This document shows positions 1 through 8,542 of a stretch of DNA of 64,000 nucleotides, piece by piece; position 1 is the stretch's first letter, and each line of letters opens with the position of its first letter. The notes beneath the pieces were generated by a model. That model was not told the DNA's origin. It worked only from the letters and a program-made list of their open reading frames with translations, and ran no database searches. The DNA is from an uncultured Latescibacterota bacterium. Its GTDB lineage: Bacteria > Latescibacterota > UBA2968 > UBA8231. The DNA is taken from the NCBI GenBank assembly GCA_958295495.1, contig OY282352.1, forward strand, positions 1,798,001-1,862,000, read 5' to 3'. The translations under genes and the position numbers were made by a program.

Positions 1-277
1 GCTTGCCCGCGTCGAGCGCAGTCAGGATCTGTTGCGCGTGGAGCGGGCCGGGCGTGTAGATGCCGATGATGTCGAGGTCGCTTCGCACGACCAGTTCGTC
101 GAAATCGGATGTGAGGGCGTCGATTCCAAACTCGCGACCGAGCGCTTCGAGCTTGTCCTGCCGCGTGTCGCACAGAGCGGTGACGCGGACCGGCAGGGTG
201 CTGTTTTCCGGCTGGTTGGCACCAAGCAGCGTTCTGCCGTGGCCAAGTCCGGCGACGCCGATGCTAAGTTGGCTCAT
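1..277 (-). CDS. Gfo/Idh/MocA-family oxidoreductase, N-terminal part (runs off window)
   Basis: Reading leftward from an ATG at 277 there is an open frame to the window edge (92 codons). It opens MSQLSIGVAGLGHGRTLLGA, a Rossmann nucleotide-binding start with a GxGxG-like loop (GLGHGR). It continues with 'VTALCDT' (second strand and acidic end) and 'SDLDIIGIYTPGPLHAQQ', the conserved Gfo/Idh/MocA segment in which a loop precedes the helix after strand 4. The family reduces or oxidises sugars and cyclitols with NAD(P). GGGAGAG lies just upstream of the ATG. The gene lies 96 bp downstream of a PhyH dioxygenase on the same strand, so the two may be co-transcribed. The substrate cannot be judged because the C-terminal domain is missing. 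Confidence 0.85.
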   Translation of the reverse strand, partial: MSQLSIGVAGLGHGRTLLGANQPENSTLPVRVTALCDTRQDKLEALGREFGIDALTSDFDELVVRSDLDIIGIYTPGPLHAQQILTALDAGK

Positions 278-373
278 TTTCGTTTCTCTCCCGGTTGATG
301 TTGCTGGTCGCGCAAGCGCGGGTTGGCGTCAAAAAGACTCTCGAGGCGGAGCCACTAAAGACCGCTATTCGGA

Positions 374-1597
374 TCATCTGGCCGTCCAACTGGCGATGAA
401 GTCCGCCGTGCCGTAGTCCGCGGGCATCTCGTTGAAGTAGTGCTTCATAGGGGTGGACTGGAAGCCCGGCACAAAGTGGTCCTCGTCCGCTTGGAGCAGG
501 GCCTCGAGCGGCCTGAAGCGATCCCAAAGCGCGCGGGCCTCGTCAGGGGTGAATCGATCCGCGAACTTAGGCCCCCAGTTGAGCGTAATGGGGTGCTTCC
601 CCAGAACGCGACGTTGGAGCTCTTCGGCGATCCCACGAAGCAGGGGCTCCTTTCGCAGGCGAATCGCAAGTGCTGCCTTGCAGAGGAAGACCGTTGACAG
701 AATCCTGCCTTTCTCGGCCCGCTCTGGATGGAGGCTGTCTAGGGCGCTTAGATACGCAACGCCATCTCCAGAGAGCATGGCCCTCAGAGCCGATTCCGCA
801 TGCTGCTTCATCTTCTCGCTGCGGTCGTTCCAGCGCGCGAACGCCTCTTGCGCCGGCAAAGAGAGGTGGTTGGTAAACGAGAGGTCGTCAACTGAAGTAT
901 GGGTCGAGAAACCACCGTGAACGGTTCGCCGCATTTTGGGGCTGTAGTTGCTGCCCCAGTGGAGGATTGGGAGGATATAGACGACGCCATCACCGGCTTC
1001 GAGATGAGTCTGCACGCCATTGGGCAGCGGGCGGCGGGGATCTGCTAACATCAGTTCGTTCTCTTCGGGCGTGTTCAGCCGCAGATGGCTGCCCGGTACA
1101 ACCCAAAGGACGCTGTCGTCGTAGAGCGGGATGTTCCATTGGACGTAGCGCGGGCCTCCTTCGCGGATGTCGTCGATATAGCCTTGGAGCGGTGCCGTGT
1201 CAATCGGATGGAGATCGCGGTGCCATTTTGCCGGGCCGTGATCTCTGACGGGATTGCACATCATCATCATCTCTGTGACGGCCCCGTCCGCTACGTTGAG
1301 GAGCTCTGTGCTGACTCCGTGGATGTTCTCCTCGAGCCAGACCTCGACCGCCGGCGCAGTCTCTCGGTCGATTTGATTGACGAGCGGCCGCGTTGAGAGT
1401 TGCAGGCGAGGCTGCGGCGCGGTCTCCCAGACGCCTCCGGGTGGATCACCTTCCGCACGCTCGGTCTTCCAGTTCTCGCGCTGGCGGTTGACGAGCGTCT
1501 CGTACGCCTGCCGGACGTGCGCGAGCTTGTCGCGTGGCACGGCTTCCTTGACGATGAGGTAGCCGGTTTCCAGAAATTCGTCGCGGTTGAGTTTCAT
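374..1597 (-). CDS. Phytanoyl-CoA dioxygenase (PhyH) family protein
   Basis: A 407-aa Fe(II)/2-oxoglutarate oxygenase of the PhyH superfamily. The iron-binding HxD is visible as WHRDLHP (H126, D128). The distal histidine is in ILHWGSNYSP (about H213), followed by the 2-oxoglutarate arginine in KMRRTVHGGF. The double-stranded beta-helix core (VLWVVPGSHL, GDGVVYILPILHWG) is intact. The frame is open 34 codons further upstream, but I start at ATG 1597 (MKLNRDEFLETGYLIV) because GGAG precedes it and the usual PhyH opening 'F...GYLIV' follows. It is longer than the usual ~280 aa, with an added C-terminal helical region of about 170 residues. It is divergent from the PhyH pair at 1804-3653. The substrate is unknown. 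Confidence 0.88.
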   Translation of the reverse strand: MKLNRDEFLETGYLIVKEAVPRDKLAHVRQAYETLVNRQRENWKTERAEGDPPGGVWETAPQPRLQLSTRPLVNQIDRETAPAVEVWLEENIHGVSTELLNVADGAVTEMMMMCNPVRDHGPAKWHRDLHPIDTAPLQGYIDDIREGGPRYVQWNIPLYDDSVLWVVPGSHLRLNTPEENELMLADPRRPLPNGVQTHLEAGDGVVYILPILHWGSNYSPKMRRTVHGGFSTHTSVDDLSFTNHLSLPAQEAFARWNDRSEKMKQHAESALRAMLSGDGVAYLSALDSLHPERAEKGRILSTVFLCKAALAIRLRKEPLLRGIAEELQRRVLGKHPITLNWGPKFADRFTPDEARALWDRFRPLEALLQADEDHFVPGFQSTPMKHYFNEMPADYGTADFIASWTAR

Positions 1598-1803
1598 AGC
1601 TGACTCCGATTTCTTGACTTTCAAGAGGTCTTTGTTGAACTTTCGATTATCCCCAATAGAGCAATCCATCAAGGAGGAACGGGATGTCTGAGCCATCACT
1701 TCTTACTGAATTAGAAGCAAACATCTGTCGTTTGTCTTTATGATGAGCAATTGCTGCTTATTGAGCGAGTGAGCCACCAGATACGAACTGATATTTCTGA
1801 TCC
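1598..1803. promoter_or_regulatory. Divergent promoter region between PhyH genes
   Basis: This 206-bp gap separates two divergently read dioxygenase genes and is more AT-rich than its surroundings (for example the stretch 1615-1660 and 1725-1750). It must hold promoters for both directions. I could not pick out one convincing -35/-10 pair or an operator palindrome by eye. Confidence 0.4.
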
Positions 1804-2793
1804 ATGCCTAAACTAACCTCTTCCCAACTCGACCACTACCGCGAGCACGGCTTCGTCCTCGCCAAAGACCTCCTCGACCCCACCATCGACATCGATCCCG
1901 TCTTGGCCGAATACGACGAAGTCCTCGACGATCTCGCCAACGAGCTTTTCGCCGCAGGTCAGATCGCCTCCACCTACGCCAGCCTCGGCTTTGATGAGCG
2001 TCTCTGCCAGATCTACAACGAAACCGGCCACGTCCACGCCCAGCACTTCGACATCTCCCTGCCCCAAGGCGGCATCTGCACGGACTCGCCCATCGCGGTT
2101 GGCCCGGCCACCTTCGCGATGCTGCGCAACGAAAAGATCCTCGACATCACCGAAGACCTCATCGGCCCGGAAATCTACTCCAACCCGGTCCAGCACATCC
2201 GCATCAAACCGCCCGAGCAATACTTGCCCGGTATCCCCAAGGACCACCACGGCCGCATCGCTGGCTTCGCCGTCGGTGCCACCCCCTGGCATCAGGACAA
2301 CGGCGTGGTCCTGCCCGAGGCCGACGAGACCGACATGCTCACCGTGTGGGTGCCGCTGACTAATGCCTTCCGCGAGCACGGCTGTATCGAAGTCGTCGCC
2401 GGCAGCCACCGCGACGGACTGTTGCACCACTGCTTGTTCAAGGGCGTCGGCCACTTTATCCAAGACCAAGATCTAGCCCTCGACCGCGTCGTCACTGCCG
2501 AAATGAAGCGCGGCGATGTGCTCTTCATGCACCGGCGGACTTGCCATTCGTCGCTGCCCAACGTCAGCGAACAAGTGCGGATCAGCTTCGACCTCCGCTA
2601 CAACCCCATCGGCCAGCCCACCGGCCGCCCGCTTTTCCCCGGCTTCGTCGCCCGCAGCCGCAAAGAGCCCCAACGCGAACTGCGCGACCCAGCGGCTTGG
2701 GCTCAATCGTGGTACGACGCACGCGAAAGACTGGTCGGCGAAAACCTGCCTTCCTTCAATCGCTGGCCCCTCGAAGACCCCACCTGCGCCTGA
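1804..2793 (+). CDS. Phytanoyl-CoA dioxygenase (PhyH) family protein
   Basis: A 329-aa PhyH-superfamily Fe(II)/2-oxoglutarate oxygenase. The opening 'HYREHGFVLAKDLLD' is typical of the family. The iron site is PWHQDNGVV (H163, D165) with the distal histidine in RRTCHSSLPN (about H248) and the 2-oxoglutarate arginine in QVRISFDLRYN (about R259). Length is usual for the family. It is followed after 5 bp by another PhyH gene, so the two are almost certainly co-transcribed and probably translationally coupled. Such pairs in marine uncultured bacteria are thought to hydroxylate diverse small molecules; nothing here shows the substrate. Confidence 0.92.
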   Translation: MPKLTSSQLDHYREHGFVLAKDLLDPTIDIDPVLAEYDEVLDDLANELFAAGQIASTYASLGFDERLCQIYNETGHVHAQHFDISLPQGGICTDSPIAVGPATFAMLRNEKILDITEDLIGPEIYSNPVQHIRIKPPEQYLPGIPKDHHGRIAGFAVGATPWHQDNGVVLPEADETDMLTVWVPLTNAFREHGCIEVVAGSHRDGLLHHCLFKGVGHFIQDQDLALDRVVTAEMKRGDVLFMHRRTCHSSLPNVSEQVRISFDLRYNPIGQPTGRPLFPGFVARSRKEPQRELRDPAAWAQSWYDARERLVGENLPSFNRWPLEDPTCA

Positions 2794-2798
2794 ATGCT

Positions 2799-3653
2799 AT
2801 GGTCGAATTGGAATTGAGCGCGGCCGAACATAGCGCGCGCAAGCTAAAACCTAAGCACCTACAACAGGCCATCGCCGCCCTGCACGAAGATGGCTTCGTC
2901 GTCCTCCACCGCGCCATTGATCCCGCCCATGTCGAAATGTTGCGCGAGCGCATGCTCGCCGACGTCGAAAAAATTCTCGCCCTCACCGACGTCCCCTATC
3001 AGTTCAACGACGGCCACCTGCAGCAAGACCCGCCGCCCTTCCCGCCCTACCTCTTCCGCGACGTGTTGGTCAACGACCTCGTCATCGAAGTAACTCAGGC
3101 CGTACTCGGCGCAGGCGTCAAAAACGCCTTCTACAGCGGCAACACCTGCCTGCCCAACACCACCCGGCAACCCCTCCACGTTGACGCGGGTCAGCTCTGG
3201 CCCAATCTCGCGGTAGCGACGCCGGCCTACGGCCTTGTCGTCAATGTGCCCGTCGTCGATGCCACGCCCGCAAACGGCAGCACCGAACTGTGGCCCGGCA
3301 CCCACCTAGACACCACCCGCGCCATTGACGATGGCGACATCAAGCTGCCGCCCGCAACCGAAGAACGCCTCCGCGCCGAGTGCAAGCCCCTGCAACCGAG
3401 CGTACCCACCGGCAGCGTACTGCTCCGCGACATGCGCCTCTGGCATCGCGGCATGCCCAACCTCACCGATCAGCCCCGCCCGATGATCGCCATGATCCAC
3501 TGGGTGCGCTGGTGGCACACGAGGAAGCCGCTGTTGTTTCCCAAGGGGACGGAAGAGTTGTTTGCAGATAGTGCGTTGGAGACGGTAGCGGAATTTGTCG
3601 ATGGGCCGATCGACTATATCAGCCGGAATCGGAAATACGATTACTCCGAGTAG
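2799..3653 (+). CDS. Phytanoyl-CoA dioxygenase (PhyH) family protein
   Basis: A 284-aa PhyH-type oxygenase. The frame is open further upstream inside the previous gene, but the ATG at 2799 gives the standard family opening (AIAALHEDGFVVLHRAIDP) and sits 5 bp after the upstream stop. The iron triad is visible as PLHVDAGQLW (H127, D129) and MRLWHRGMPN (about H216), with the 2-oxoglutarate arginine in the segment QPRPMIAMIHW. It is a different subfamily from its neighbour (GSTELWPGTHL motif), so the pair is not a recent duplication. It ends 10 bp before a convergent DUF1015 gene. Confidence 0.9.
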   Translation: MVELELSAAEHSARKLKPKHLQQAIAALHEDGFVVLHRAIDPAHVEMLRERMLADVEKILALTDVPYQFNDGHLQQDPPPFPPYLFRDVLVNDLVIEVTQAVLGAGVKNAFYSGNTCLPNTTRQPLHVDAGQLWPNLAVATPAYGLVVNVPVVDATPANGSTELWPGTHLDTTRAIDDGDIKLPPATEERLRAECKPLQPSVPTGSVLLRDMRLWHRGMPNLTDQPRPMIAMIHWVRWWHTRKPLLFPKGTEELFADSALETVAEFVDGPIDYISRNRKYDYSE

Positions 3654-3663
3654 GGCGAAACGC

Positions 3664-4974
3664 TCACGGCACCAGCCGCCGACACTCTAGGTAGTAGCGC
3701 TTCTCTTCAGCCTCGCCCAGCGAGAACGTCTTGCGCGGCGTGGCCCCGTCAATGACGATCGTCTTGAACAAATCGCGCTTGTCCATCGCCGGCAGCAAGA
3801 AGCCGATGCGGTCCGGCAGCGCAGTCAGCTTCTCTAGCACGTCCTCGCCGTGGATATAGTCGAGCCGGGCGCGAGGATGCGCCTCGAGATAGCGGTCCAA
3901 AAAGGCCTGCAACGACGCTACTTCGAGCTGGAAGTTGGGGTTGGCAATGCTCAACAGGCCGCGTGCGGTTCCGCTTATATAGGGAATGTGGTGCCCCGGG
4001 CCGACGGACGCTTCGCGACAGGCGGTCTCCCAGCTATCCCGATCAGTAAAGGTCCGACGGCTAAATCCCCACTCTGTGCAGTGCGCTTCCATTGACCGCC
4101 AAAGATCGGCCGCATCTACTCCAAAAACCACCCGATGGATTGGCGCGAATTCCAACCCCTCGTCGTGGACATTGACTAGTTCGGCCAAGGCATAGCGCGC
4201 CGGGTGATTCATTATCTGGCGCTCGTCCTCCGCCGCCGCCTTGAGCCGCTCCCAGACGGCGCGTGCTGTGGCGAAGGAGTGGTTGCCGTCGCCCAGCGCG
4301 TAAATCATCGGTGGCTCCCCGCACGCGAGGCGGGCGATGTGCCCGACGATCTCGTCAATCAGCGTCCCATCATCGATATGCCAGCCTCTAAGTCTGCTGC
4401 CTCCTAGCATCAACTCAAAGTCGTAGGCTTGCTTCAGGTCTTTTTCGCCAAGCGGCTCAATCACCGTCTGCTGCGGATCGTCGATCAGCACCATGATGTG
4501 CGGCGTTTCCAGCGACGCTTTCTCCCGCACTTGAATCCTCGGCGGCAACCGGCTCTGGTCCGTGCCCTCGGTCGTGCGGATCAGCTTCTGCGCTCCGTCT
4601 CGATAGTCGTACTGCTCCAAGTCCAAGGCGACGACCAGCCCCTTGCGCGGCGCAGCCCGCCCCACCTCCCGCTCCACCAGCATAAAACCGGGCCACTGCT
4701 CCACCAGTACGCCGCTTTTGAGGTACTCCTGCATCCGCTGGTTAATGCCGGCAATGGCCTGCTTGCGATCAGCCGACTCAAGGTATGCTTCGGGAAAAAT
4801 CAGATGTAGTGTCGAAGGGTCGGCACCGACAATCCGTCGCACTTCCTCCCAGTATTCGGGCTGCGAGGTGTACTGGTCACAGGCGATGACCGCCCAAGTT
4901 TCGAGGGGAAGGTCGGCCCGCGGCAGGAGCAAGGTCGGCACGTGCAGGGCGACCTCGGGATAGTGTAGCTGCAT
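3664..4974 (-). CDS. DUF1015-family protein
   Basis: A 436-aa member of the DUF1015 family (COG4198), recognised from 'WAVIACDQYTSQPEYW' near the N-terminus and the hallmark 'YALGDGNHSFATARAVWE' in the middle. The family is widespread and poorly characterised; it is often found beside serine or one-carbon metabolism genes. The GTG at 4977 is an alternative start directly before the ATG at 4974. It is the last gene of a tight minus-strand operon: the preceding isomerase stop is only 6 bp from this ATG. No signal peptide or membrane segment is seen, so it is probably cytoplasmic. Function is not established. Confidence 0.88.
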   Translation of the reverse strand: MQLHYPEVALHVPTLLLPRADLPLETWAVIACDQYTSQPEYWEEVRRIVGADPSTLHLIFPEAYLESADRKQAIAGINQRMQEYLKSGVLVEQWPGFMLVEREVGRAAPRKGLVVALDLEQYDYRDGAQKLIRTTEGTDQSRLPPRIQVREKASLETPHIMVLIDDPQQTVIEPLGEKDLKQAYDFELMLGGSRLRGWHIDDGTLIDEIVGHIARLACGEPPMIYALGDGNHSFATARAVWERLKAAAEDERQIMNHPARYALAELVNVHDEGLEFAPIHRVVFGVDAADLWRSMEAHCTEWGFSRRTFTDRDSWETACREASVGPGHHIPYISGTARGLLSIANPNFQLEVASLQAFLDRYLEAHPRARLDYIHGEDVLEKLTALPDRIGFLLPAMDKRDLFKTIVIDGATPRKTFSLGEAEEKRYYLECRRLVP

Positions 4975-4980
4975 CACCGG

Positions 4981-5808
4981 CTAATCGAGCTGCGGTCTAA
5001 CCCAAGCCGAAAAAATCGGGAATATCTCCTCCGGCGACTCCAGTTCGGGATGCCAGCGCTTCTCGTGCTCAAACATGATCCAGCCGTCGTATCCGCGTCC
5101 CTTGAGCAGGGCTATCGCCTCTTCTAAGGGCAATTGGCCCGCGCCCGGCCGCACGTAGCGCCAACCGTCCTTCATCGCCCGGGTGTGCTCAGGCGCATAG
5201 ACGGCGTCCTTGACGTGGGTATAGCCTATGCGCGGCCCTACTGCCCGATAGGTCTGCTCCGGCGACTCCTCGCCCACTCGCGCCGTATGGCCCATGTCCC
5301 AGAGTACGCCGAAAGCCTCGTGCGGAATGCGGTCGAGCAGCAGCTTGCACTCCACCGCCTTGATCCACTCGTCGTGGGTCTCAAAAAGCCACTTGAGCTG
5401 GCCGGCTCCATCCAATTCGAGGATCTGTTCCATCGTCTCCCGCCCGATATCGGCTAGCTGCTCCTTGGAATAGGTCTTGGAATCGCCGCCGCCAAAAACC
5501 CGGATCGCCCCGCAGCCCAACGCATTGGCCACTGGAATCGAGTGCCGCGCCTCCTCTACGTTCTCCGTTAGCTTCTCCGGCACGCAGACCCGGATGCTGG
5601 AGCTGATTCCCGACACCTCCATGCCGGCGTCTGCTAGCTGGCGTCGGGTCTGGGCGACCCTGCTGGTGAAGGCCGGCAATTGGGTAACGTCCATCGTTTC
5701 CTGCAATCCGCGGAAATCGACGCCGTCGTAGCCGTATTCGCGGCCTCTGCGGCAAATGGTATCCAAGTCCCAATCTGGACAGCCCAACGTCGTAAAGCTG
5801 ATTTTCAT
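4981..5808 (-). CDS. Sugar phosphate isomerase/epimerase-like TIM-barrel protein
   Basis: A 275-aa protein of the xylose isomerase-like TIM-barrel family (AP endonuclease family 2 fold). It starts MKISFTTLGCPDWDLDTICR with the typical 'YGYDGVDFRG' after the first helix. Metal-binding-type residues appear in 'FETHDEW', 'VLWDMGHTAR', 'YTHVKDAVY' and 'WIMFEHEKRWHPEL'. The family includes hydroxypyruvate isomerases, inosose dehydratases and ketose 3-epimerases; I cannot choose between them. The start is fixed by GGAGAG at good spacing and by an ATGA overlap with the sulfotransferase stop, meaning translational coupling. Confidence 0.9.
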   Translation of the reverse strand: MKISFTTLGCPDWDLDTICRRGREYGYDGVDFRGLQETMDVTQLPAFTSRVAQTRRQLADAGMEVSGISSSIRVCVPEKLTENVEEARHSIPVANALGCGAIRVFGGGDSKTYSKEQLADIGRETMEQILELDGAGQLKWLFETHDEWIKAVECKLLLDRIPHEAFGVLWDMGHTARVGEESPEQTYRAVGPRIGYTHVKDAVYAPEHTRAMKDGWRYVRPGAGQLPLEEAIALLKGRGYDGWIMFEHEKRWHPELESPEEIFPIFSAWVRPQLD

Positions 5809-6530
5809 GGTATCTCTCCGTATCCGTTCTCGTCCATGGCATCCCTGAAAAAGTCAAACACGTGCTGCTCCCGGTCCGTTTTCCACCGCCCAATCGACTC
5901 CCGTCGCACCACGACCCGGCCCAACTCAATCCCCAAAAACGCCTCTAGTTCCCCCAACACCTCCTCCTGCTCGAGCACAAAATCCTCGAACCGCACCAAC
6001 ATCCACCTCCTTGGCTTGGGCGTGGCCTTCATCAGCTCGTATTGGTATTTCCACGAAATGGCCCGCCGCCGCCGGACGTCGTCCGTGCGCTCGTACTCGA
6101 TGCCGAAATCCGCTAGATCATCGGTCTTGTGGCCGCCGATGATGCTGTCGCGCGGATCGCGGATCCAATGAATGTAGTGGATGTCGGGAAACATTCGCAC
6201 AATCCACGGGTAAATCAGCGTCGTTTCGGGCAGCTTCCAACCCTTGTGCTCCGAGCGATCGGCCGCAATGTCTTGCAGATATTCGCCGATCAAGTCCTCG
6301 AATTCCGGGTCGATTTTCGCGCTGTGCAGGGCATCTAAATCCCACTCTAGGCCACCTTTCCACTTGACGTATTTGGCCATGACCCTACAGGCGGCGTAGA
6401 GCGCGTGGGGCGGCACCTTGTCGCCCGAGCGATTGAGCGTGTGGCCCATAAAAACGCCGCTGGCATAGAGGGTGTGTGCTATGGCCCGCGTACCCGAGTG
6501 GCCGCGGCCAATGACGGTGATTAGCGACAT
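5805..6530 (-). CDS. Sulfotransferase family protein
   Basis: A 241-aa P-loop sulfotransferase. The 5'-phosphosulfate-binding loop is TVIGRGHSGTRAIA near the N-terminus, and the 3'-phosphate-binding motif is IHWIRDPRDSIIGG near residue 130, both placed as in PAPS-dependent sulfotransferases. A later 'MLVRFEDFV' segment is also usual. I use ATG 6530, which has GAGG upstream, rather than the GTG two codons earlier. It is the first gene of the sulfotransferase-isomerase-DUF1015 operon. Given two sulfatases elsewhere in the window, the organism both makes and breaks sulfate esters. The acceptor is unknown; it might be a sugar or glycan. Confidence 0.87.
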   Translation of the reverse strand: MSLITVIGRGHSGTRAIAHTLYASGVFMGHTLNRSGDKVPPHALYAACRVMAKYVKWKGGLEWDLDALHSAKIDPEFEDLIGEYLQDIAADRSEHKGWKLPETTLIYPWIVRMFPDIHYIHWIRDPRDSIIGGHKTDDLADFGIEYERTDDVRRRRAISWKYQYELMKATPKPRRWMLVRFEDFVLEQEEVLGELEAFLGIELGRVVVRRESIGRWKTDREQHVFDFFRDAMDENGYGEIP

Positions 6531-6554
6531 GAGCACCTCAGATTAGGGCATGAG

Positions 6555-6592
6555 AAAAAACCGCCCGTACCCTAAAATCGCGTCCGGCGGTT
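6555..6592 (-). terminator. Rho-independent terminator of the Lol-like operon
   Basis: On the minus strand, AACCGCC (6592-6586) can pair with GGCGGTT (6565-6559) around a 20-nt loop, and the second arm runs straight into a T tract (6560-6555). It lies 40 bp after the outer-membrane protein stop and just before the sulfotransferase gene, so it would separate the two minus-strand operons. Confidence 0.7.
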
Positions 6593-6631
6593 ATCTCGGC
6601 TGGATAGTACCGCCAAGGACGTGAAAAAGTT

Positions 6632-7849
6632 TCAATAGTAAAAACTAATCTGCAGCAACCCACTCTTTGCCGCCCCACCATACTCACTCTGCAATATCCC
6701 CTGTCTCGGCTGCTCCCCATAGGGCCAGTACGCGCTAGCCGCTAGGGTCAACTCGTCGGAGAAAATCCACGTCACCACGCCCGTTAGCACCCCGGAGCCA
6801 TCTAGCGGGGAGAACAGCCAGCCCAGCGTCCTCGGCAGAGTGCCGGTGATTCCCTGCGATAGCTGCAAGGCCCCGGCGTGCCGCCCCCAGATCTGCGCGT
6901 CTCCTCGGATCAGACGCACCCGGTAAGGAGCCGTATATAGCTCGGCAATGTCGCTGACGCCAAAGCCCGAGAAGTGATATTCGCCCACGAGCAACAAGCC
7001 CCCCTCAATGTCCCATGCGTACGAGCCGCCCAAAAGAGCCTTGAGCACCACCGCGCCCCCTTCTGTAGCGGGCGTCTTGAACGATGCTAGTTCGCCGTGT
7101 ATCTCAGCGCCTTTGACCCGCGCGGACGCGGCTGTGCCGACAAAGCGGTCGCGGCGGCGACGCCCCAGCAACAACTCTCCGTCGAGCGCGCCGATATGGC
7201 CGTAGAGCCGCCCCACAAAGGCCGATTCGTCAACCGATGAACCGCCAGCCGCTACCAAGTCCAGCGAAAAGCGATCCGCAAGCGGCAGGAAAACGCGCAG
7301 TGCGTCTAATCCGCGCCGCCATTCGCGATCGCTTTCTAAGGGGTTAAACGGCGCGAAAATATCCACCGCGCCAAAGAGCACACCGCGCCCCCACCCAATA
7401 GCTTGGCGGCCGATTTGTAGCTCGCCACGCCCTACGCGCCAAGCGACAAATGCGCGGTCTAGCTCGTGCCGGTAGGCGACGTTTTCGCCAATCGCCAGCG
7501 CAGCATCGAACTGTTTGAGCCGATGCGGTGCGCGGCTTTCCGGCCCCAAAACACCGGCACCCCCACCGGCACCAGCACCTGTGGAAACCGCCCGCGCCCG
7601 TTGCTCGTAGGCCAAGCGCACGTGCAGATCCGTCGCGGCTTGACCTCGCAGCGCGAGCCGTCCCCTCCCCAGTGCAGCCGCGCTCCAGCGTTTGGGGTAC
7701 AAAAGCGGTGCCTCGGGTGCGTACGACGAGAGCGCACTCCACTTCAGCGCAGCATCCAGTGCCCAATAGCGACTCCCGTCAGCACTGGACCACAAGCTGA
7801 TGCCAAACGCGGGCTGCGCCGCCAAGAGAACTGCCAGCGTCAGCCGCAT
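6632..7849 (-). CDS. Outer-membrane beta-barrel protein (DUF1302/porin-like)
   Basis: A 405-aa protein with a short signal peptide (MRLTLAVLLAAQPAFG) and long alternating strands ending in an aromatic residue (LLQISFYY), the outer-membrane insertion signature. The segment 'LQIGRQAIGWGRGVLFGAVD' followed by 'FAPFNP' resembles the 'GRQ..W.......D..NP' block of DUF1302-type and alginate-export-type barrels. Its start overlaps the ABC ATPase gene by 10 bp, so it is translated from the same operon as a LolA-like protein and two FtsX permeases. I infer it is the outer-membrane acceptor or outlet of that system. A general porin is the alternative. Confidence 0.75.
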   Translation of the reverse strand: MRLTLAVLLAAQPAFGISLWSSADGSRYWALDAALKWSALSSYAPEAPLLYPKRWSAAALGRGRLALRGQAATDLHVRLAYEQRARAVSTGAGAGGGAGVLGPESRAPHRLKQFDAALAIGENVAYRHELDRAFVAWRVGRGELQIGRQAIGWGRGVLFGAVDIFAPFNPLESDREWRRGLDALRVFLPLADRFSLDLVAAGGSSVDESAFVGRLYGHIGALDGELLLGRRRRDRFVGTAASARVKGAEIHGELASFKTPATEGGAVVLKALLGGSYAWDIEGGLLLVGEYHFSGFGVSDIAELYTAPYRVRLIRGDAQIWGRHAGALQLSQGITGTLPRTLGWLFSPLDGSGVLTGVVTWIFSDELTLAASAYWPYGEQPRQGILQSEYGGAAKSGLLQISFYY

Positions 7850-8541
7850 GCCCCCTTGCGCTCGTCGCTCAGCACCTCGCCATCGCGCAAAGTAACCACC
7901 CGCGAGGCATAGGAAACGACCAAAGGGTCGTGCGTCGAAAAGACAAAGGTCATCCCGCCCTCGTCGCGGAGTCGTCGCATCATCTGCAAAAGAGCCTGCG
8001 CGTTGTCGCTGTCGAGGTTGGCCGTCGGCTCGTCGGCCAGCACCAAGCCCGGCCGCGAGGCCACCGCCCGCGCCACGGCCACCCGTTGCTGTTGGCCGCC
8101 CGACATCTGGCTGGGCCGCCGATGGGCGAGCTCGCCTAGCCCCAGTTCAGCCAGTGTCTCCTCGGCTCGCGCCCGCCGCTTTTTGGGGTCCATGCCCTGT
8201 AACTCTAGCACAAACTCCACGTTCTCGCGCGCTGTCAACACCGGTACTAAGTTGTAGGCTTGGAACACAAAGCCCAAGGATCGGAGCCGCAGCTCGGCCC
8301 GCTCGCGGCGGCTCAGCGGCCCCAAGTCGCGGCCAAAGACCGCAATGCGCCCGCCGGTGGGTACGTCGAGCGCACCAATTAGGTTGAGCAGCGTCGTCTT
8401 GCCGCTGCCGCTCGGCCCGACGATGGCCATAAACTCCCCGCTGCCAATTTCGAGGTCTATTCCGCGCAGGGCCTCCACGGCAATATCGCCCGCCCGAAAG
8501 ACTTTTTTTACATCTCGAGCGGCTACCAGTACTGTACCCAT
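7840..8541 (-). CDS. ABC transporter ATP-binding protein, LolD/MacB type
   Basis: A 233-aa ABC ATPase with Walker A (GPSGSGKTT, residues 42-50), Q-loop (FVFQAYNLVP), signature (MSGGQQQRVAVARA) and Walker B (GLVLADEPTANLD). The 'AYNLVPVLTARENVEF' region is typical of the MacB/LolD group, which works with FtsX-type permeases as a mechanotransmitter rather than a channel pump. An upstream ATG at 8550 is in frame but would overlap the permease stop by 8 bp; I prefer 8541. It is the fourth gene of a five-gene operon. Confidence 0.92.
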   Translation of the reverse strand: MGTVLVAARDVKKVFRAGDIAVEALRGIDLEIGSGEFMAIVGPSGSGKTTLLNLIGALDVPTGGRIAVFGRDLGPLSRRERAELRLRSLGFVFQAYNLVPVLTARENVEFVLELQGMDPKKRRARAEETLAELGLGELAHRRPSQMSGGQQQRVAVARAVASRPGLVLADEPTANLDSDNAQALLQMMRRLRDEGGMTFVFSTHDPLVVSYASRVVTLRDGEVLSDERKGACG

Positions 8542-8542
8542 A

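Noticed and set aside
1813..2469. Minus-strand ORF of 218 codons inside the second PhyH gene
   Set aside because: Val/Gly/Asp-rich antisense shadow typical of GC-rich DNA, with no domain pattern; the plus-strand PhyH is complete.
2541..2798. Long in-frame extension upstream of the third PhyH gene
   Set aside because: It overlaps the previous PhyH gene in another frame and reads as Pro/Arg-rich shadow sequence; the family start is at 2799.
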